Source of the DNA: Pseudoalteromonas atlantica
GTDB lineage: Bacteria > Pseudomonadota > Gammaproteobacteria > Enterobacterales > Alteromonadaceae
Assembly: GCA_007988745.1 (NCBI GenBank)
Contig: BJUT01000003.1
Location: 62,001 to 126,000, forward strand
Length of the DNA: 64,000 nucleotides
Direction: 5' to 3'
Position 1 is the first letter of the stretch; the number at the start of each line of letters is the position of its first letter. The translations under genes were made by a program, and so were the position numbers. Positions 1-8,870 of the stretch are shown one piece after another. The notes below the pieces were generated by a model. The model had not been told where the DNA came from, did no database searches, and worked only from the letters and a program-made list of their open reading frames with translations.

Positions 1-171
1 TAACTGTAATCGGTACTTGCTTCTATCGAGTAGTTCGAAGCCAATTTTTGCCTCTAAGTTTTTAATTGCTAAGGTAAGCGCAGGTTGAGTTTTATGTAAT
101 TTAAGCGCCGCGCCACTTAAACTTGCACTTTGTACAATGGCATCTAAAATTTGTAATTGATTCAGCTTCAT
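1..171 (-). CDS. LysR-family transcriptional regulator (N-terminal part, cut by window edge)
   Basis: Reverse-strand reading gives 57 in-frame codons from an ATG at 171 and runs off the left edge. The start reads MKLNQLQILDAIVQSASLSG and continues with a helix-turn-helix containing KTQPALTLAIKNLEAKIG, which is the typical LysR DNA-binding domain (residues about 1-55). Only this domain is in the window, so the effector is unknown. It is divergent from the RND efflux pair, the usual arrangement for a LysR regulator that controls its neighbour; that regulatory link is inference. Confidence 0.85.
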   Translation of the reverse strand, partial: MKLNQLQILDAIVQSASLSGAALKLHKTQPALTLAIKNLEAKIGFELLDRSKYRLQL

Positions 172-212
172 ACTGCGCTCAACATGATCATAAATAAAAC
201 TTATTATGTTTC

Positions 213-231
213 TAAAATTTAATGAATTTTA
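213..231. promoter_or_regulatory. Candidate operator dyad between lysR gene and efflux operon
   Basis: TAAAATT-TAATG-AATTTTA is a perfect 7-bp inverted repeat with a 5-base centre in the 123-bp divergent intergenic region. LysR regulators bind interrupted dyads of about this size (T-N11-A type) near divergent promoters. The sequence is very AT-rich, so chance occurrence is possible. Confidence 0.35.
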
Positions 232-294
232 TTTTATATGGTTGCGGCGTATCCTGCACTTAATTATTTTGCCCATCATTGCCACGGAGAAGAC

Positions 295-1377
295 ATGAAA
301 CTCTTTCGTCTATGTATACTTACTACGACTTTACTTACCTTAATGGCCTGCTCAGAGCCAGAAAAGCAAGTAAAAGAAGAGCCCATTAGGCCTGTAAAGT
401 TATTCAATATAGGACATGATTCGCAAACAAATGTGCGCAGTTTTCCTGCTGAAGTGGTTGCTAACCAAGGCTCGTACTTAGCATTTAGAGTCAATGGTGA
501 ACTGGTAGAGTTTCCGGTATTAGCAGGTGAAGAAGTTGAAGAAGGACAACTTTTAGCAAAGCTTGACCCAGAAGACTTTCAATTACAGTACGATGATAGA
601 AAAGCCCGTTATGAGCTTGCTAAATCACAACTTAGCCGCATTGAACAATTACTTGAAAAAAGAATCGCGAGTCAATCAGAGTACGATGAAGCATTAGCCA
701 ATATGCAAGTGGCAGAGTCTGCCTTTAAAATTGCCGAAACCAACCTAGAATACAGCGAACTGCGCGCCCCATTTGCAGGGACTGTAGCCAAAGTATTTGT
801 TAAAAACTTTGAAAACATTCAAGCCAAGCAAAACATTTTACGCCTAGAAACCCGCGATTTAATGGATGTAGAAATCCAAGTTCCTGAAAAAATAATAGCG
901 CGCATTAAAAAAGGCAGCGACTACCACCCTACCGTTGTGTTTGACGGTTATGATAATAAAGAGTACACCCTTGATTTAAAAGAGTGGGATACGCAGGCCG
1001 ATCCTACTACGCTTACCTACAAAGTTGTTTTTTCGCTGCCAGTACCCAAAGACTTTAACTTACTTGCAGGGATGACAGGGCGTGTATTTATCGATTTATC
1101 AAAAGTAACCAGCTCGCAAGTGGCTTACACTATTTTACCGGTTGAGTCGGTTTTTTCTGAAGCTAAAGAAAGCGTGTCAGATAACGCCTATGTGTGGATA
1201 TATAACCCAGAAACCGGTGTTGTTAATAAACAAGCCGTTAAAGTAGGCCAAGTACACCGCGACGGCATTGAAGTGCTAAGCGGTATTAAAGAAGGCCAAA
1301 TTGTCGTCTCTGCTGGCGTACACTCATTAGATGAGGGCATGAAAGTACGTCCATGGAATAAAGAGCGAGGCTTATAA
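295..1377 (+). CDS. RND efflux system periplasmic adaptor (membrane fusion lipoprotein)
   Basis: 360-residue membrane fusion protein that would link the RND permease encoded next to an outer-membrane channel. The chosen ATG at 295 has GGAGA eight bases upstream and gives a lipoprotein signal with lipobox LMAC (Cys19); an ATG at 238 would bury this signal. Visible parts in order: first lipoyl half (NGELVEFPVLAGEEVEEGQ), a helical hairpin rich in charged residues (about 85-150), the second lipoyl half (LRAPFAGTV) and a beta-barrel region ending in an SAGVHSL segment. The permease gene starts 2 bases after the stop, so the two are co-transcribed. Substrate cannot be read from sequence. Confidence 0.9.
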   Translation: MKLFRLCILTTTLLTLMACSEPEKQVKEEPIRPVKLFNIGHDSQTNVRSFPAEVVANQGSYLAFRVNGELVEFPVLAGEEVEEGQLLAKLDPEDFQLQYDDRKARYELAKSQLSRIEQLLEKRIASQSEYDEALANMQVAESAFKIAETNLEYSELRAPFAGTVAKVFVKNFENIQAKQNILRLETRDLMDVEIQVPEKIIARIKKGSDYHPTVVFDGYDNKEYTLDLKEWDTQADPTTLTYKVVFSLPVPKDFNLLAGMTGRVFIDLSKVTSSQVAYTILPVESVFSEAKESVSDNAYVWIYNPETGVVNKQAVKVGQVHRDGIEVLSGIKEGQIVVSAGVHSLDEGMKVRPWNKERGL

Positions 1378-1379
1378 TT

Positions 1380-4300
1380 ATGAGCTTTGCGCAACTCTCC
1401 ATAGAGAAAAAAGTAATTAGCTGGATGTTTGCACTACTGCTGTTAATTGGCGGGAGTGTGTCATACTTTGATTTAGGCCAACTAGAAGACCCAGAGTTTA
1501 CGCTTAAAACCGCCATGGTTATTACTATGTATCCGGGTGCATCGCCACAACAAGTAGAGGAAGAAGTCACCTTTCCTATCGAAAATGCAATTCAGCAACT
1601 CCCCTACGTAGATTATGTGACCTCTATTTCATCAAATGGTAAGTCGCAAATATCGGTAGAAATGAAAAGCACCTACCGAAAAGAACAGCTGCGCCAAATT
1701 TGGGATGAAATGCGCCGTAAAATTAACGACTTAGCGCCTTCACTTCCAAGTGGCGTTTACCCAAGCACCATTTTAGATGACTTTGGTGATGTATACGGCG
1801 TTATGTATGCGGTTACCGGCGATGGCTACTCTTATGATGAACTTAAAGATTACACCGATTACTTAAAGCGTGAACTCGTACTGGTTAAAGGTGTGAGTAA
1901 AGTGACCATTGCTGGTGAGCAACAGCCTCAAGTAATGGTTGAAGTGTCTACCCGTAAATTAGCGCAGCTCGGTATTGCCCCAAGCCATATTTTTGGTTTA
2001 CTGCAATCGCAAAATACAGTCTCTAACGCAGGTAAAATTAGAGTGGGCGATGAGTCTATACGCTTTCACCCAACCGGCGAATTTAAAGATGTTAAAGAGC
2101 TCGAAACCCTACTTATATCAAAACCCGGTGCTAGCGAGCTTATTTACTTAGGTGATGTAGCCAAAGTATTTAGAGAATACGCAGAAGTACCCAGCAATGT
2201 TATTCGCTACAACTCAGAACAAGCGCTTTTAATTGGCGTTTCGTTTATGAATAGCGTGAACGTAGTAGATGTAGGTAAACGTATTGACGAGCACTTAGCA
2301 GAGCTTGAATATCAACGCCCACATGGCATACATGTAGAATCGGTGTATAACCAACCTAAAGAAGTAGAAAAATCGGTAGATGGCTTTATTGTCAGCCTAG
2401 TTGAGGCGATTGCCATTGTAATCGTAGTACTGCTTATATTTATGGGGTTAAAAAGTGGTATTTTAATTGGCGGTATTTTATTACTCACCGTTTTAGGCAC
2501 CTTTATATTTATGAAGTTGTTCGCCATAGACCTGCAACGTATTTCTCTAGGTGCGCTTATTATTGCCCTTGGTATGCTGGTAGATAACGCTATAGTAGTA
2601 ACCGAAGGCATATTAATAAATTTAAAGCGTGGCCAAACTAAGTTAAAAGCTGCGGTTAATATTGTAGAACAAACTAAATGGCCGCTACTAGGCGCTACAG
2701 TTATTGGTATTACTGCGTTTGCCCCTATTGGCTTAAGCTCTGATGCGACCGGTGAATTTGCGGGTAGCTTATTTTGGGTGTTGTTTATATCGCTTTTACT
2801 AAGCTGGATCACCGCCATTACGCTTACGCCATTTTTTGCAAATTTAATGTTTAAACAAGATGAGTTTAAAAAAGCTAAAAATGCTGAGGGCGAAGAGGAT
2901 GATGACGACCCATACCAAGGCTTTATTTTTACCGGCTATAAAGCACTTTTAGATGTATCTATGCATTATCGTAAAACCACGCTTGTGCTTATGGTCGTGC
3001 TTCTTTGCTCGGCTGTGGTTGGTTTTGGTGCGGTTAAACAATCGTTTTTCCCCGCCTCTAACACGCCTATGTTTTATGTAGATTACTGGCAGCAACAAGG
3101 CTCCGACATAAGAGCAACGCTAGAGGGAATTAAAAAGCTTGAAAACTACCTTCAAAAAGAAGAGCTAGTTGAAGAAATAACCAGTACTACAGGCCAAGGT
3201 GCTCCACGCTTTATGCTTACTTATGCACCGCAAAAGTCGTACTCGTCATACGGGCAGCTCATTATTAGAGTAAAAAACCGCGAGGCGGTGGCTGTAGTAA
3301 TGCAAAAAGTGCGTGAATACTCGCAAAATACACCGCTTTCAGCTGAGCTTAAAATTAAGCCCATGGAAATTGGCCCCTCAACCGATGCTAAAATTGAAGC
3401 ACGCTTTACAGGCCCCGATCCGGTAATACTTAGACGATTAGCCGCCCAGGCTGAAGAAGTTATCGCACAAGACGACGGCGCTTATAATATTCGTGATGAT
3501 TGGCGCGCACGTACTAAAATGATTCGCCCACAATTTAACGAACAAAAAGCGCGCCGCTTAGGTATTAGTAAGTCAGACCTTGATGATGTTCTGCTTACTA
3601 GCCTTTCGGGCAAGCAAGTGGGTGTATATCGTGATGGTACGCAACTTCTGCCAATTATTGCTCGCTCACCGGCAAATGAGCGCCTAAATGTAGAAAGCGT
3701 TCACGATTTACAAATATACAGCCCTGTATTGGGTGTATTTGTGCCAGTAACGCAAGTGGTTGACGAATTTGTGGTTGAATGGGAAGACAGCCTAATTATG
3801 CGCCGCGACCGAAAGCGCACAATAACGGTAATGGCCGATCACAACGTATTAGGCGATGAAACTGCCGCTAAGTTATTTGCACGCGTGCGCGGACCCGTAG
3901 AGGCAATAGAGCTACCGCGTGGTTATAAATTAGAATGGGGCGGCGAGTATGAGTCGTCATCGGATGCGCAAGCCGCTATATTTGGTTCATTACCGCTGGG
4001 TTATTTAGCGATGTTTGCGGTAACCGTACTGCTGTTCAATTCACTTAAACAGCCTTTAGTTATTTGGGCTACAGTGCCACTTGCCATTATTGGTGTGAGT
4101 GCGGGCATGTTAATAATGAATGCGCCATTTAGCTTTATGGCACTACTTGGATTACTAAGTTTAAGCGGGATGCTGATTAAAAACGGCATTGTGTTGGTCG
4201 ATCAAATAAATCTTGAGCTTCGCGATGGTAAATCGCCTTATCAAGCTGTGTTTGAATCTGGCGTTAGCCGTGTACGCCCTGTAGCCATGGCGGCTATTAC

Positions 4301-4460
4301 CACCATTTTAGGTATGATCCCGCTGTTGTTTGACGTGTTCTTCCAGTCAATGGCGGTAACTATTATGTTTGGTTTAGGTTTTGCAACCATACTCACGCTT
4401 ATTGTAGTGCCTGTGCTTTATACTGTTGTATTTAGAATAGACTACGAGCCTAGAAAGTAA
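1380..4460 (+). CDS. RND family efflux permease (AcrB/HAE1-like)
   Basis: 1026 residues, normal for a proton-driven RND pump of the inner membrane, with two repeated halves each holding a large periplasmic loop and a block of membrane helices. The helix-4 proton-relay motif reads LGMLVDNAIVVTE, so the Asp-Asp pair of AcrB is Asp-Asn here; the helix-10 lysine is kept (GMLIKNGIVLVDQ). An acidic patch (EGEEDDDD) sits in the cytoplasmic loop between halves. It forms an operon with the lipoprotein adaptor 2 bases upstream and ends at a strong hairpin terminator. No outer-membrane channel gene is adjacent, so a TolC-like partner elsewhere is likely. Confidence 0.93.
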   Translation: MSFAQLSIEKKVISWMFALLLLIGGSVSYFDLGQLEDPEFTLKTAMVITMYPGASPQQVEEEVTFPIENAIQQLPYVDYVTSISSNGKSQISVEMKSTYRKEQLRQIWDEMRRKINDLAPSLPSGVYPSTILDDFGDVYGVMYAVTGDGYSYDELKDYTDYLKRELVLVKGVSKVTIAGEQQPQVMVEVSTRKLAQLGIAPSHIFGLLQSQNTVSNAGKIRVGDESIRFHPTGEFKDVKELETLLISKPGASELIYLGDVAKVFREYAEVPSNVIRYNSEQALLIGVSFMNSVNVVDVGKRIDEHLAELEYQRPHGIHVESVYNQPKEVEKSVDGFIVSLVEAIAIVIVVLLIFMGLKSGILIGGILLLTVLGTFIFMKLFAIDLQRISLGALIIALGMLVDNAIVVTEGILINLKRGQTKLKAAVNIVEQTKWPLLGATVIGITAFAPIGLSSDATGEFAGSLFWVLFISLLLSWITAITLTPFFANLMFKQDEFKKAKNAEGEEDDDDPYQGFIFTGYKALLDVSMHYRKTTLVLMVVLLCSAVVGFGAVKQSFFPASNTPMFYVDYWQQQGSDIRATLEGIKKLENYLQKEELVEEITSTTGQGAPRFMLTYAPQKSYSSYGQLIIRVKNREAVAVVMQKVREYSQNTPLSAELKIKPMEIGPSTDAKIEARFTGPDPVILRRLAAQAEEVIAQDDGAYNIRDDWRARTKMIRPQFNEQKARRLGISKSDLDDVLLTSLSGKQVGVYRDGTQLLPIIARSPANERLNVESVHDLQIYSPVLGVFVPVTQVVDEFVVEWEDSLIMRRDRKRTITVMADHNVLGDETAAKLFARVRGPVEAIELPRGYKLEWGGEYESSSDAQAAIFGSLPLGYLAMFAVTVLLFNSLKQPLVIWATVPLAIIGVSAGMLIMNAPFSFMALLGLLSLSGMLIKNGIVLVDQINLELRDGKSPYQAVFESGVSRVRPVAMAAITTILGMIPLLFDVFFQSMAVTIMFGLGFATILTLIVVPVLYTVVFRIDYEPRK

Positions 4461-4483
4461 TTTAAAAGCCTTACAGGACGTTT

Positions 4484-4518
4484 AAAACGCAGCTTACCTC
4501 ACAGTAGCTGCGTTTTTT
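4484..4518 (+). terminator. Rho-independent terminator of RND operon
   Basis: AAACGCAGCT (4485-4494) pairs with AGCTGCGTTT (4506-4515) around an 11-base loop, followed by a T run. It lies 24 bases after the permease stop codon. Confidence 0.85.
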
Positions 4519-4527
4519 ATTATTTAA

Positions 4528-4785
4528 ACCGAAGTTAAAGATGGACATAATAAACTAGGTTGTATTTGTATTCTCTTTGGCTGTTTTCGCTTTATAACCG
4601 ACGAAAATGGCAATGTAGATTTAAACAACTACCGTTTCACGGGCGGTATTACACTGGTAATAACAGGCATGTTTGACGGTACTTACGATTTAATTAAACG
4701 ACTGCGCTCTAAAAACAGCGTATCTGCATTAGCCATTTATTTAGGGCTTTATTTACTTTATATTGGCGTTGTGTTTTATAAGTAA
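4528..4785 (+). pseudogene. Remnant of a membrane-protein gene (C-terminal part without start)
   Basis: An open frame of 85 codons ends at TAA 4783-4785 and reads like real protein: FITDENGNVDLNNYRFTGG, then TGMFDGTYDLIKRLRSKN and a hydrophobic C-terminal helix ending in LYIGVVFYK. There is no ATG, GTG or TTG start in the frame after the upstream stop at 4525-4527, and it begins right behind the RND terminator. I read it as the surviving C-terminus of a truncated gene. A rare start codon (ATT) or sequencing error are alternatives. Family not recognised. Confidence 0.35.
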
Positions 4786-4793
4786 CCCCTCAA

Positions 4794-5378
4794 ATGACAG
4801 CAAAACAACTTTTTAGAATAATAATTACCGCTAGTTTACTATTCCCACCCCTATTTTTTATTGCTTGGGATGAAAATCTCGATCCCCCCTTTATTGCCAA
4901 TACCGCTTATGATTTTTTAACACATAAGCTGCTTCCTGTTTTGTCAGTAATAATTAGTATTGCAGGGGGGATGTACGGATACAAAAAGTACAACGCATGC
5001 ATAACATTTAAATCAAATTTTAAAGACTACTTAGAGGATGATGGGAAGCTTAGGGGCTGGCTGGGTATTTTGTTTATACCGGTTTTAGTTTATTTATGGC
5101 TGTGGGCTAGTTTTTGTATTTCAGTAAAGTTATGGACGTATTATTATAGCGACAATAGCTGGCAGCAAGATTACCAGCTACTGGCTGTAGAGGCGTGTCC
5201 GAGTGATTACGAATACAGCTGCGCAAAACTGGTTGTGCTTGATTTACAAACTTACAGAAAGCGCTCTTTTAGGTGGTATTTAGATAAACCAGCATTAAAG
5301 CGGCTAAAAAATGAGAAAATAAACATCGTGGGCGTTAAAAGCCCACTAGGTAACGTCGTGCATCAAATACAATGGTAA
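4794..5378 (+). CDS. Unknown small inner-membrane protein
   Basis: 194 residues; I do not recognise a family. Three hydrophobic segments are visible at about 7-25 (IIITASLLFPPLFFIAW), 46-64 and 89-113 (LGILFIPVLVYLWLWASFC), followed by a soluble C-terminal domain with two cysteines (ACPSDYEYSC) and many basic residues. The start at 4794 has only a weak ribosome site. It follows the broken membrane-protein remnant by 8 bases, which suggests both once belonged to the same small locus. It is convergent with rluF. Confidence 0.6.
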   Translation: MTAKQLFRIIITASLLFPPLFFIAWDENLDPPFIANTAYDFLTHKLLPVLSVIISIAGGMYGYKKYNACITFKSNFKDYLEDDGKLRGWLGILFIPVLVYLWLWASFCISVKLWTYYYSDNSWQQDYQLLAVEACPSDYEYSCAKLVVLDLQTYRKRSFRWYLDKPALKRLKNEKINIVGVKSPLGNVVHQIQW

Positions 5379-5387
5379 GTGCGCACG

Positions 5388-6374
5388 CTATTTTTTTAAA
5401 CTTAATGTGCCAGATGAACGCGCTTTACCGTTTGCTGGCTTTTTGTTGTTTGCGCTTTTGCTATCGCCTTGCGTATTTTTACTAGCTCCGCCTTTACCTA
5501 CATAGGTGGTGGAGCGCTTTTGAAAAGGGGTGTTACTTCTTTGAGTGCGAGTGCCTCGCTCATTATTAAAGGCACGTGGGTTTTCCCCCTGAAAATCACG
5601 CTTTTTAGGCTCGCCTTTGTTATTGGCATTTTGCTTATTGGTATCAACCGAATGCTCTTGCGTTTTACCCGAATCGGCAATGGAGTCATTAATTTGCGCC
5701 ATTTCTACGTCGGTTAAATGTCGCCACTGGCCTACTTTTAAGCCCTTTAACGTTACATTCATAATGCGGGTACGTTTAAGGGTTACAACTTCATAACCTA
5801 GGTATTCACACATACGGCGAATTTGGCGGTTTAAACCCTGCGTAAGCACAATTTTGAATTCTTGCGGAGCTGTTTGCGTCACTTTACATTTTTTTGTAAC
5901 GGTATCTAAAATAGGAATACCGTTGGCCATTTTGCTCACAAATTGGCGATTGAGTGGTTTATCAACTGTCACCACGTATTCTTTTTCGTGGTTATTACCC
6001 GCTCGCAAAATTTTATTAACGATATCGCCTTCGTTAGTTAAAAAAATCAATCCTTCTGAAGGTCTATCTAAACGGCCGATAGGAAATATACGGGTGGGAT
6101 AATTAACGGCTTTGACAATATTACTTTGAATTTTACTCTCGGTGGTACAGGTAATACCCACTGGCTTATTATACGCTATGTACACGCGTTTTGGTTTTTC
6201 GCGCAGCGGTTTTCCATCGACTAAAACAGTATCGGTATCAGCCACTTTTACGCCCATTTCAGGCGTATTACCATTAACTGTTACACGACCTTGCTCAATA
6301 TATTTATCGGCTTCACGGCGTGAACAAAAACCTGTTTCACTAATAAATTTATTTAAACGTTTTAATTCGGTCAT
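5388..6374 (-). CDS. rluF: 23S rRNA pseudouridine(2604) synthase RluF
   Basis: 328 residues. Family knowledge: RluF converts U2604 of 23S rRNA to pseudouridine. The N-terminus has an S4 RNA-binding domain ([20 protein letters not shown], to about residue 55), and the RsuA/RluB/E/F catalytic signature [10 protein letters not shown] places the nucleophile at Asp103; [14 protein letters not shown] is the matching C-terminal catalytic motif. After about residue 235 comes a tail of roughly 95 residues that is low-complexity and rich in Lys, Asn, Ser, Gly and Arg, probably disordered and RNA-binding. Monocistronic in appearance; convergent with the upstream membrane-protein gene. Confidence 0.9.
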   Translation of the reverse strand: MTELKRLNKFISETGFCSRREADKYIEQGRVTVNGNTPEMGVKVADTDTVLVDGKPLREKPKRVYIAYNKPVGITCTTESKIQSNIVKAVNYPTRIFPIGRLDRPSEGLIFLTNEGDIVNKILRAGNNHEKEYVVTVDKPLNRQFVSKMANGIPILDTVTKKCKVTQTAPQEFKIVLTQGLNRQIRRMCEYLGYEVVTLKRTRIMNVTLKGLKVGQWRHLTDVEMAQINDSIADSGKTQEHSVDTNKQNANNKGEPKKRDFQGENPRAFNNERGTRTQRSNTPFQKRSTTYVGKGGASKNTQGDSKSANNKKPANGKARSSGTLSLKK

Positions 6375-6450
6375 GGCACTGAATGGTCCTAATTTTAAAG
6401 GCGACTAGTGTAAACCACACGCCATTATTTTTCGCCCCTAATTTAAACCT

Positions 6451-7545
6451 TTACGCATTAATTTTTGCAATTTTTGCTTGAGTTAACCTGCGCCAAACAT
6501 ATTCCAGCGGCCCTTGCTCATAATAGCGACAATATAAAGCTGTAAACAATAGCTGCACGCTAACTAGGCCAGTCGCGATTATCCAATAGTCTATTCGGTT
6601 AAAACTTAATACCCACTGCGGATACAACACTTTATAAAGCAACAGCTGCATAAGTGTTTGGCATATATATAAGGTAAAAGCTAAGCGCCCCGCCTGCTGA
6701 ATAAGCTGGCCCACATGAGCACGGTTATTACAAAATTTAACGATGAGATGAATATAAAATACAGCCATGAATAACGCGGCAAAGGTATTTATAAACTCTT
6801 GTAGGGCGAACCCCGCTCCCCCAGTAAACTTTGACGCATAAAGCCTCATGCCTGAAAAAATAAAGGCGCCAGCTATACAAACAATAAGGTGCGGCTTAGT
6901 TAAACCTTTACTAAAAACCTCATTTTTATATAAATATATGCCAATCAGCATTAGCCCTACGCACAGCCACATGATCATGATAGGAACAGCTACCAGCATT
7001 AATACATTCATACCTAGGTTACTCAAAAAGTAATCGCTGTAATGCGGGCTATATAAATCGATATACTGTGCTGAATCACGATAAACGAGCTCATCTGGCG
7101 CACTAAAAAGCACCAACCCCGTGGCTACACAACCAATTAAAAGAAACTCCCCTGCCCTTTTTACAAGCAGTTGATTATTACTTTGCAAATATTTTAGAAC
7201 AAACCAGCCAGATACACCGTACAAAAATAAAATGTCGCCAGCCCAAAGTAAAAAACCATGTACCAAACCAAAAATGATAAGCCAATGCAATCGCGCTTTT
7301 AAAGGCGCTGTTGATTTAACTTTTTGCCATTGAATATAAAGCCCTGCACCAAACAGTAAGCTAAACAGCGTTCTAAATCGGCCATCAACAAAAAAAGTAC
7401 TCACAGCATGGATAAGGGTGTCGCTAAAAGGCGGGGTAGATAAAGGAATATAGCTATAATCCACTAAGCCAAACGCATAGCCATTCATATACACTAAGCA
7501 AAGCACGGCAATGCCGCGAATAAAGTCCATATTATAATTTCGCAT
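6451..7545 (-). CDS. DUF418 family multipass membrane protein
   Basis: 364 residues with about 9-10 hydrophobic segments. The start MDFIRGIAVL, the conserved FRTLFSLLFGAG after the first helices and the C-terminal YEQGPLEYVWRRL are hallmarks of the DUF418/YeiB family, inner-membrane proteins of unknown function sometimes linked to transport or acyl transfer. No ribosome site clearly separates ATG 7545 from an internal ATG at 7530. It lies 20 bases before the gene for the EAL-HDOD protein in gene order (that gene is upstream in transcription), so both may be co-transcribed. Confidence 0.8.
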   Translation of the reverse strand: MRNYNMDFIRGIAVLCLVYMNGYAFGLVDYSYIPLSTPPFSDTLIHAVSTFFVDGRFRTLFSLLFGAGLYIQWQKVKSTAPLKARLHWLIIFGLVHGFLLWAGDILFLYGVSGWFVLKYLQSNNQLLVKRAGEFLLIGCVATGLVLFSAPDELVYRDSAQYIDLYSPHYSDYFLSNLGMNVLMLVAVPIMIMWLCVGLMLIGIYLYKNEVFSKGLTKPHLIVCIAGAFIFSGMRLYASKFTGGAGFALQEFINTFAALFMAVFYIHLIVKFCNNRAHVGQLIQQAGRLAFTLYICQTLMQLLLYKVLYPQWVLSFNRIDYWIIATGLVSVQLLFTALYCRYYEQGPLEYVWRRLTQAKIAKINA

Positions 7546-7564
7546 AATGAGCGGTTACTGTCCT

Positions 7565-8779
7565 TTAACTATTATTTTTATAATTATCTGCCCAATCTAC
7601 GGCTTGATTATATAATCCTGGCAGCACATCACTTTTAACATTAAGTAATATAACGGCTTTTTCTAATGTCCACCAGCTACCTGTTTCGTACGCTTGTACT
7701 ACATTTAAAATATAATATAGGGTGTTTTTTTCGTTTAGTAATGCCGCTTTAATATCATCAGGAAAAGGTAACTTTTCGACTAATAAACTCATAGGTTGAT
7801 CGAGTATGGCATTTAGTAACGAAAACAAGCCGGTTAAAAACGCCTCACCCACCAACGATTTAGACACCTGCTTTGCTATTAGCTCACAAAAGCGTGCTCT
7901 AACTACACACACTTGCATTAGCTCTGCTGGCTTTTTACCCGCGGTGTGCGCGGTAACAATTAAACTAACAAACTTTTTTAAACGCTCATGCCCTAAATAC
8001 ACTAACGCCTGCTTAATAGATGATATTTTACTCTGAATAGGAAAAACACCGCTGTTAATTAGCCGCATAAGCTTATAAGCCAAGGCCGCATCGGCTTCAA
8101 ATAACGCACTAATTTGCTTTATATCTGGGCTTGGTTTCATTACTTGCGCGTAAATAGCCACAACTAACGCATAGTTATAATCAATGTCTTGCTGTTCGTG
8201 CATTGTGGGCTTGGCAAAAAAGTAGCCTTGAAAGTAATCAAACCCCATTTTATGTGCTTGGTGATAATCGGCTTGGGTTTCTATTTTTTCTGCTAATATT
8301 TTTATTTTTTTATGCTGTTTTAGTTTTTCTACAATCTCAGCAATATCTGATAAAGGCGTTTGCGCAATATCAAACTTTACTAGCTTAATAAACTTTAAAA
8401 ATCGCTCCCATTGCTCGTTATAAACAAAGTCATCTAATGCGAGTTTATAGTTTTTATGAAAAAGCTCTCTGCAAAGCTGATAGTTATCGTCGGTGGGTTC
8501 AATGGTTTCTAATAGCTCAATGACCACATCTTTGCAGGGTAAAAAGTCACATAAATTGTGCTTTAAAGAGTCTGGGCCTATATTTATCAGTGCCGTTTTA
8601 CCTGAGGTGATGTGGCGTGTGCCTAAATTAAGCTGGTTTTCCATTATTAGGCGAGCAGTTGCTTGACCTTCTTCTATATCGGGAAAAAAGTTTTCAGCAC
8701 TATTACGAAATAAAAGCTCGTAAGCAACTACATTTTGCTTACGATTGAATATTGCTTGCCTTGCAACAAATACAGACAC
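7565..8779 (-). CDS. EAL-HDOD domain signalling protein (degenerate EAL)
   Basis: 404 residues. The first half is an EAL-type fold in which the signature is YELLFRNS (Glu21-Leu-Leu) and the later motifs are reduced (LDDF without the usual GTG, KFDIAQTPL, AEKIETQADY), so c-di-GMP hydrolysis is doubtful and binding or a scaffold role is more likely. The second half is an HDOD domain (SPDIKQISALFEADAALAYK, about 210 onward), a family tied to signalling and stress control. The start is GTG at 8779, with AGG five bases upstream. Same architecture as the YuxH/CdgJ group. Confidence 0.88.
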   Translation of the reverse strand: MSVFVARQAIFNRKQNVVAYELLFRNSAENFFPDIEEGQATARLIMENQLNLGTRHITSGKTALINIGPDSLKHNLCDFLPCKDVVIELLETIEPTDDNYQLCRELFHKNYKLALDDFVYNEQWERFLKFIKLVKFDIAQTPLSDIAEIVEKLKQHKKIKILAEKIETQADYHQAHKMGFDYFQGYFFAKPTMHEQQDIDYNYALVVAIYAQVMKPSPDIKQISALFEADAALAYKLMRLINSGVFPIQSKISSIKQALVYLGHERLKKFVSLIVTAHTAGKKPAELMQVCVVRARFCELIAKQVSKSLVGEAFLTGLFSLLNAILDQPMSLLVEKLPFPDDIKAALLNEKNTLYYILNVVQAYETGSWWTLEKAVILLNVKSDVLPGLYNQAVDWADNYKNNS

Positions 8780-8870
8780 ATTACCTACTTCTTATTTTTA
8801 TACTCAAACTAAGTAATTAATAGCGTAAATAGGTATAAATGTCACTTCTACTGCGTTTAATTTTAATGAT

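Noticed and set aside
2312..2818. 168-codon antisense ORF inside the RND permease gene
   Set aside because: Shadow of membrane-helix codons in a well-supported gene; no start signal and biased composition.
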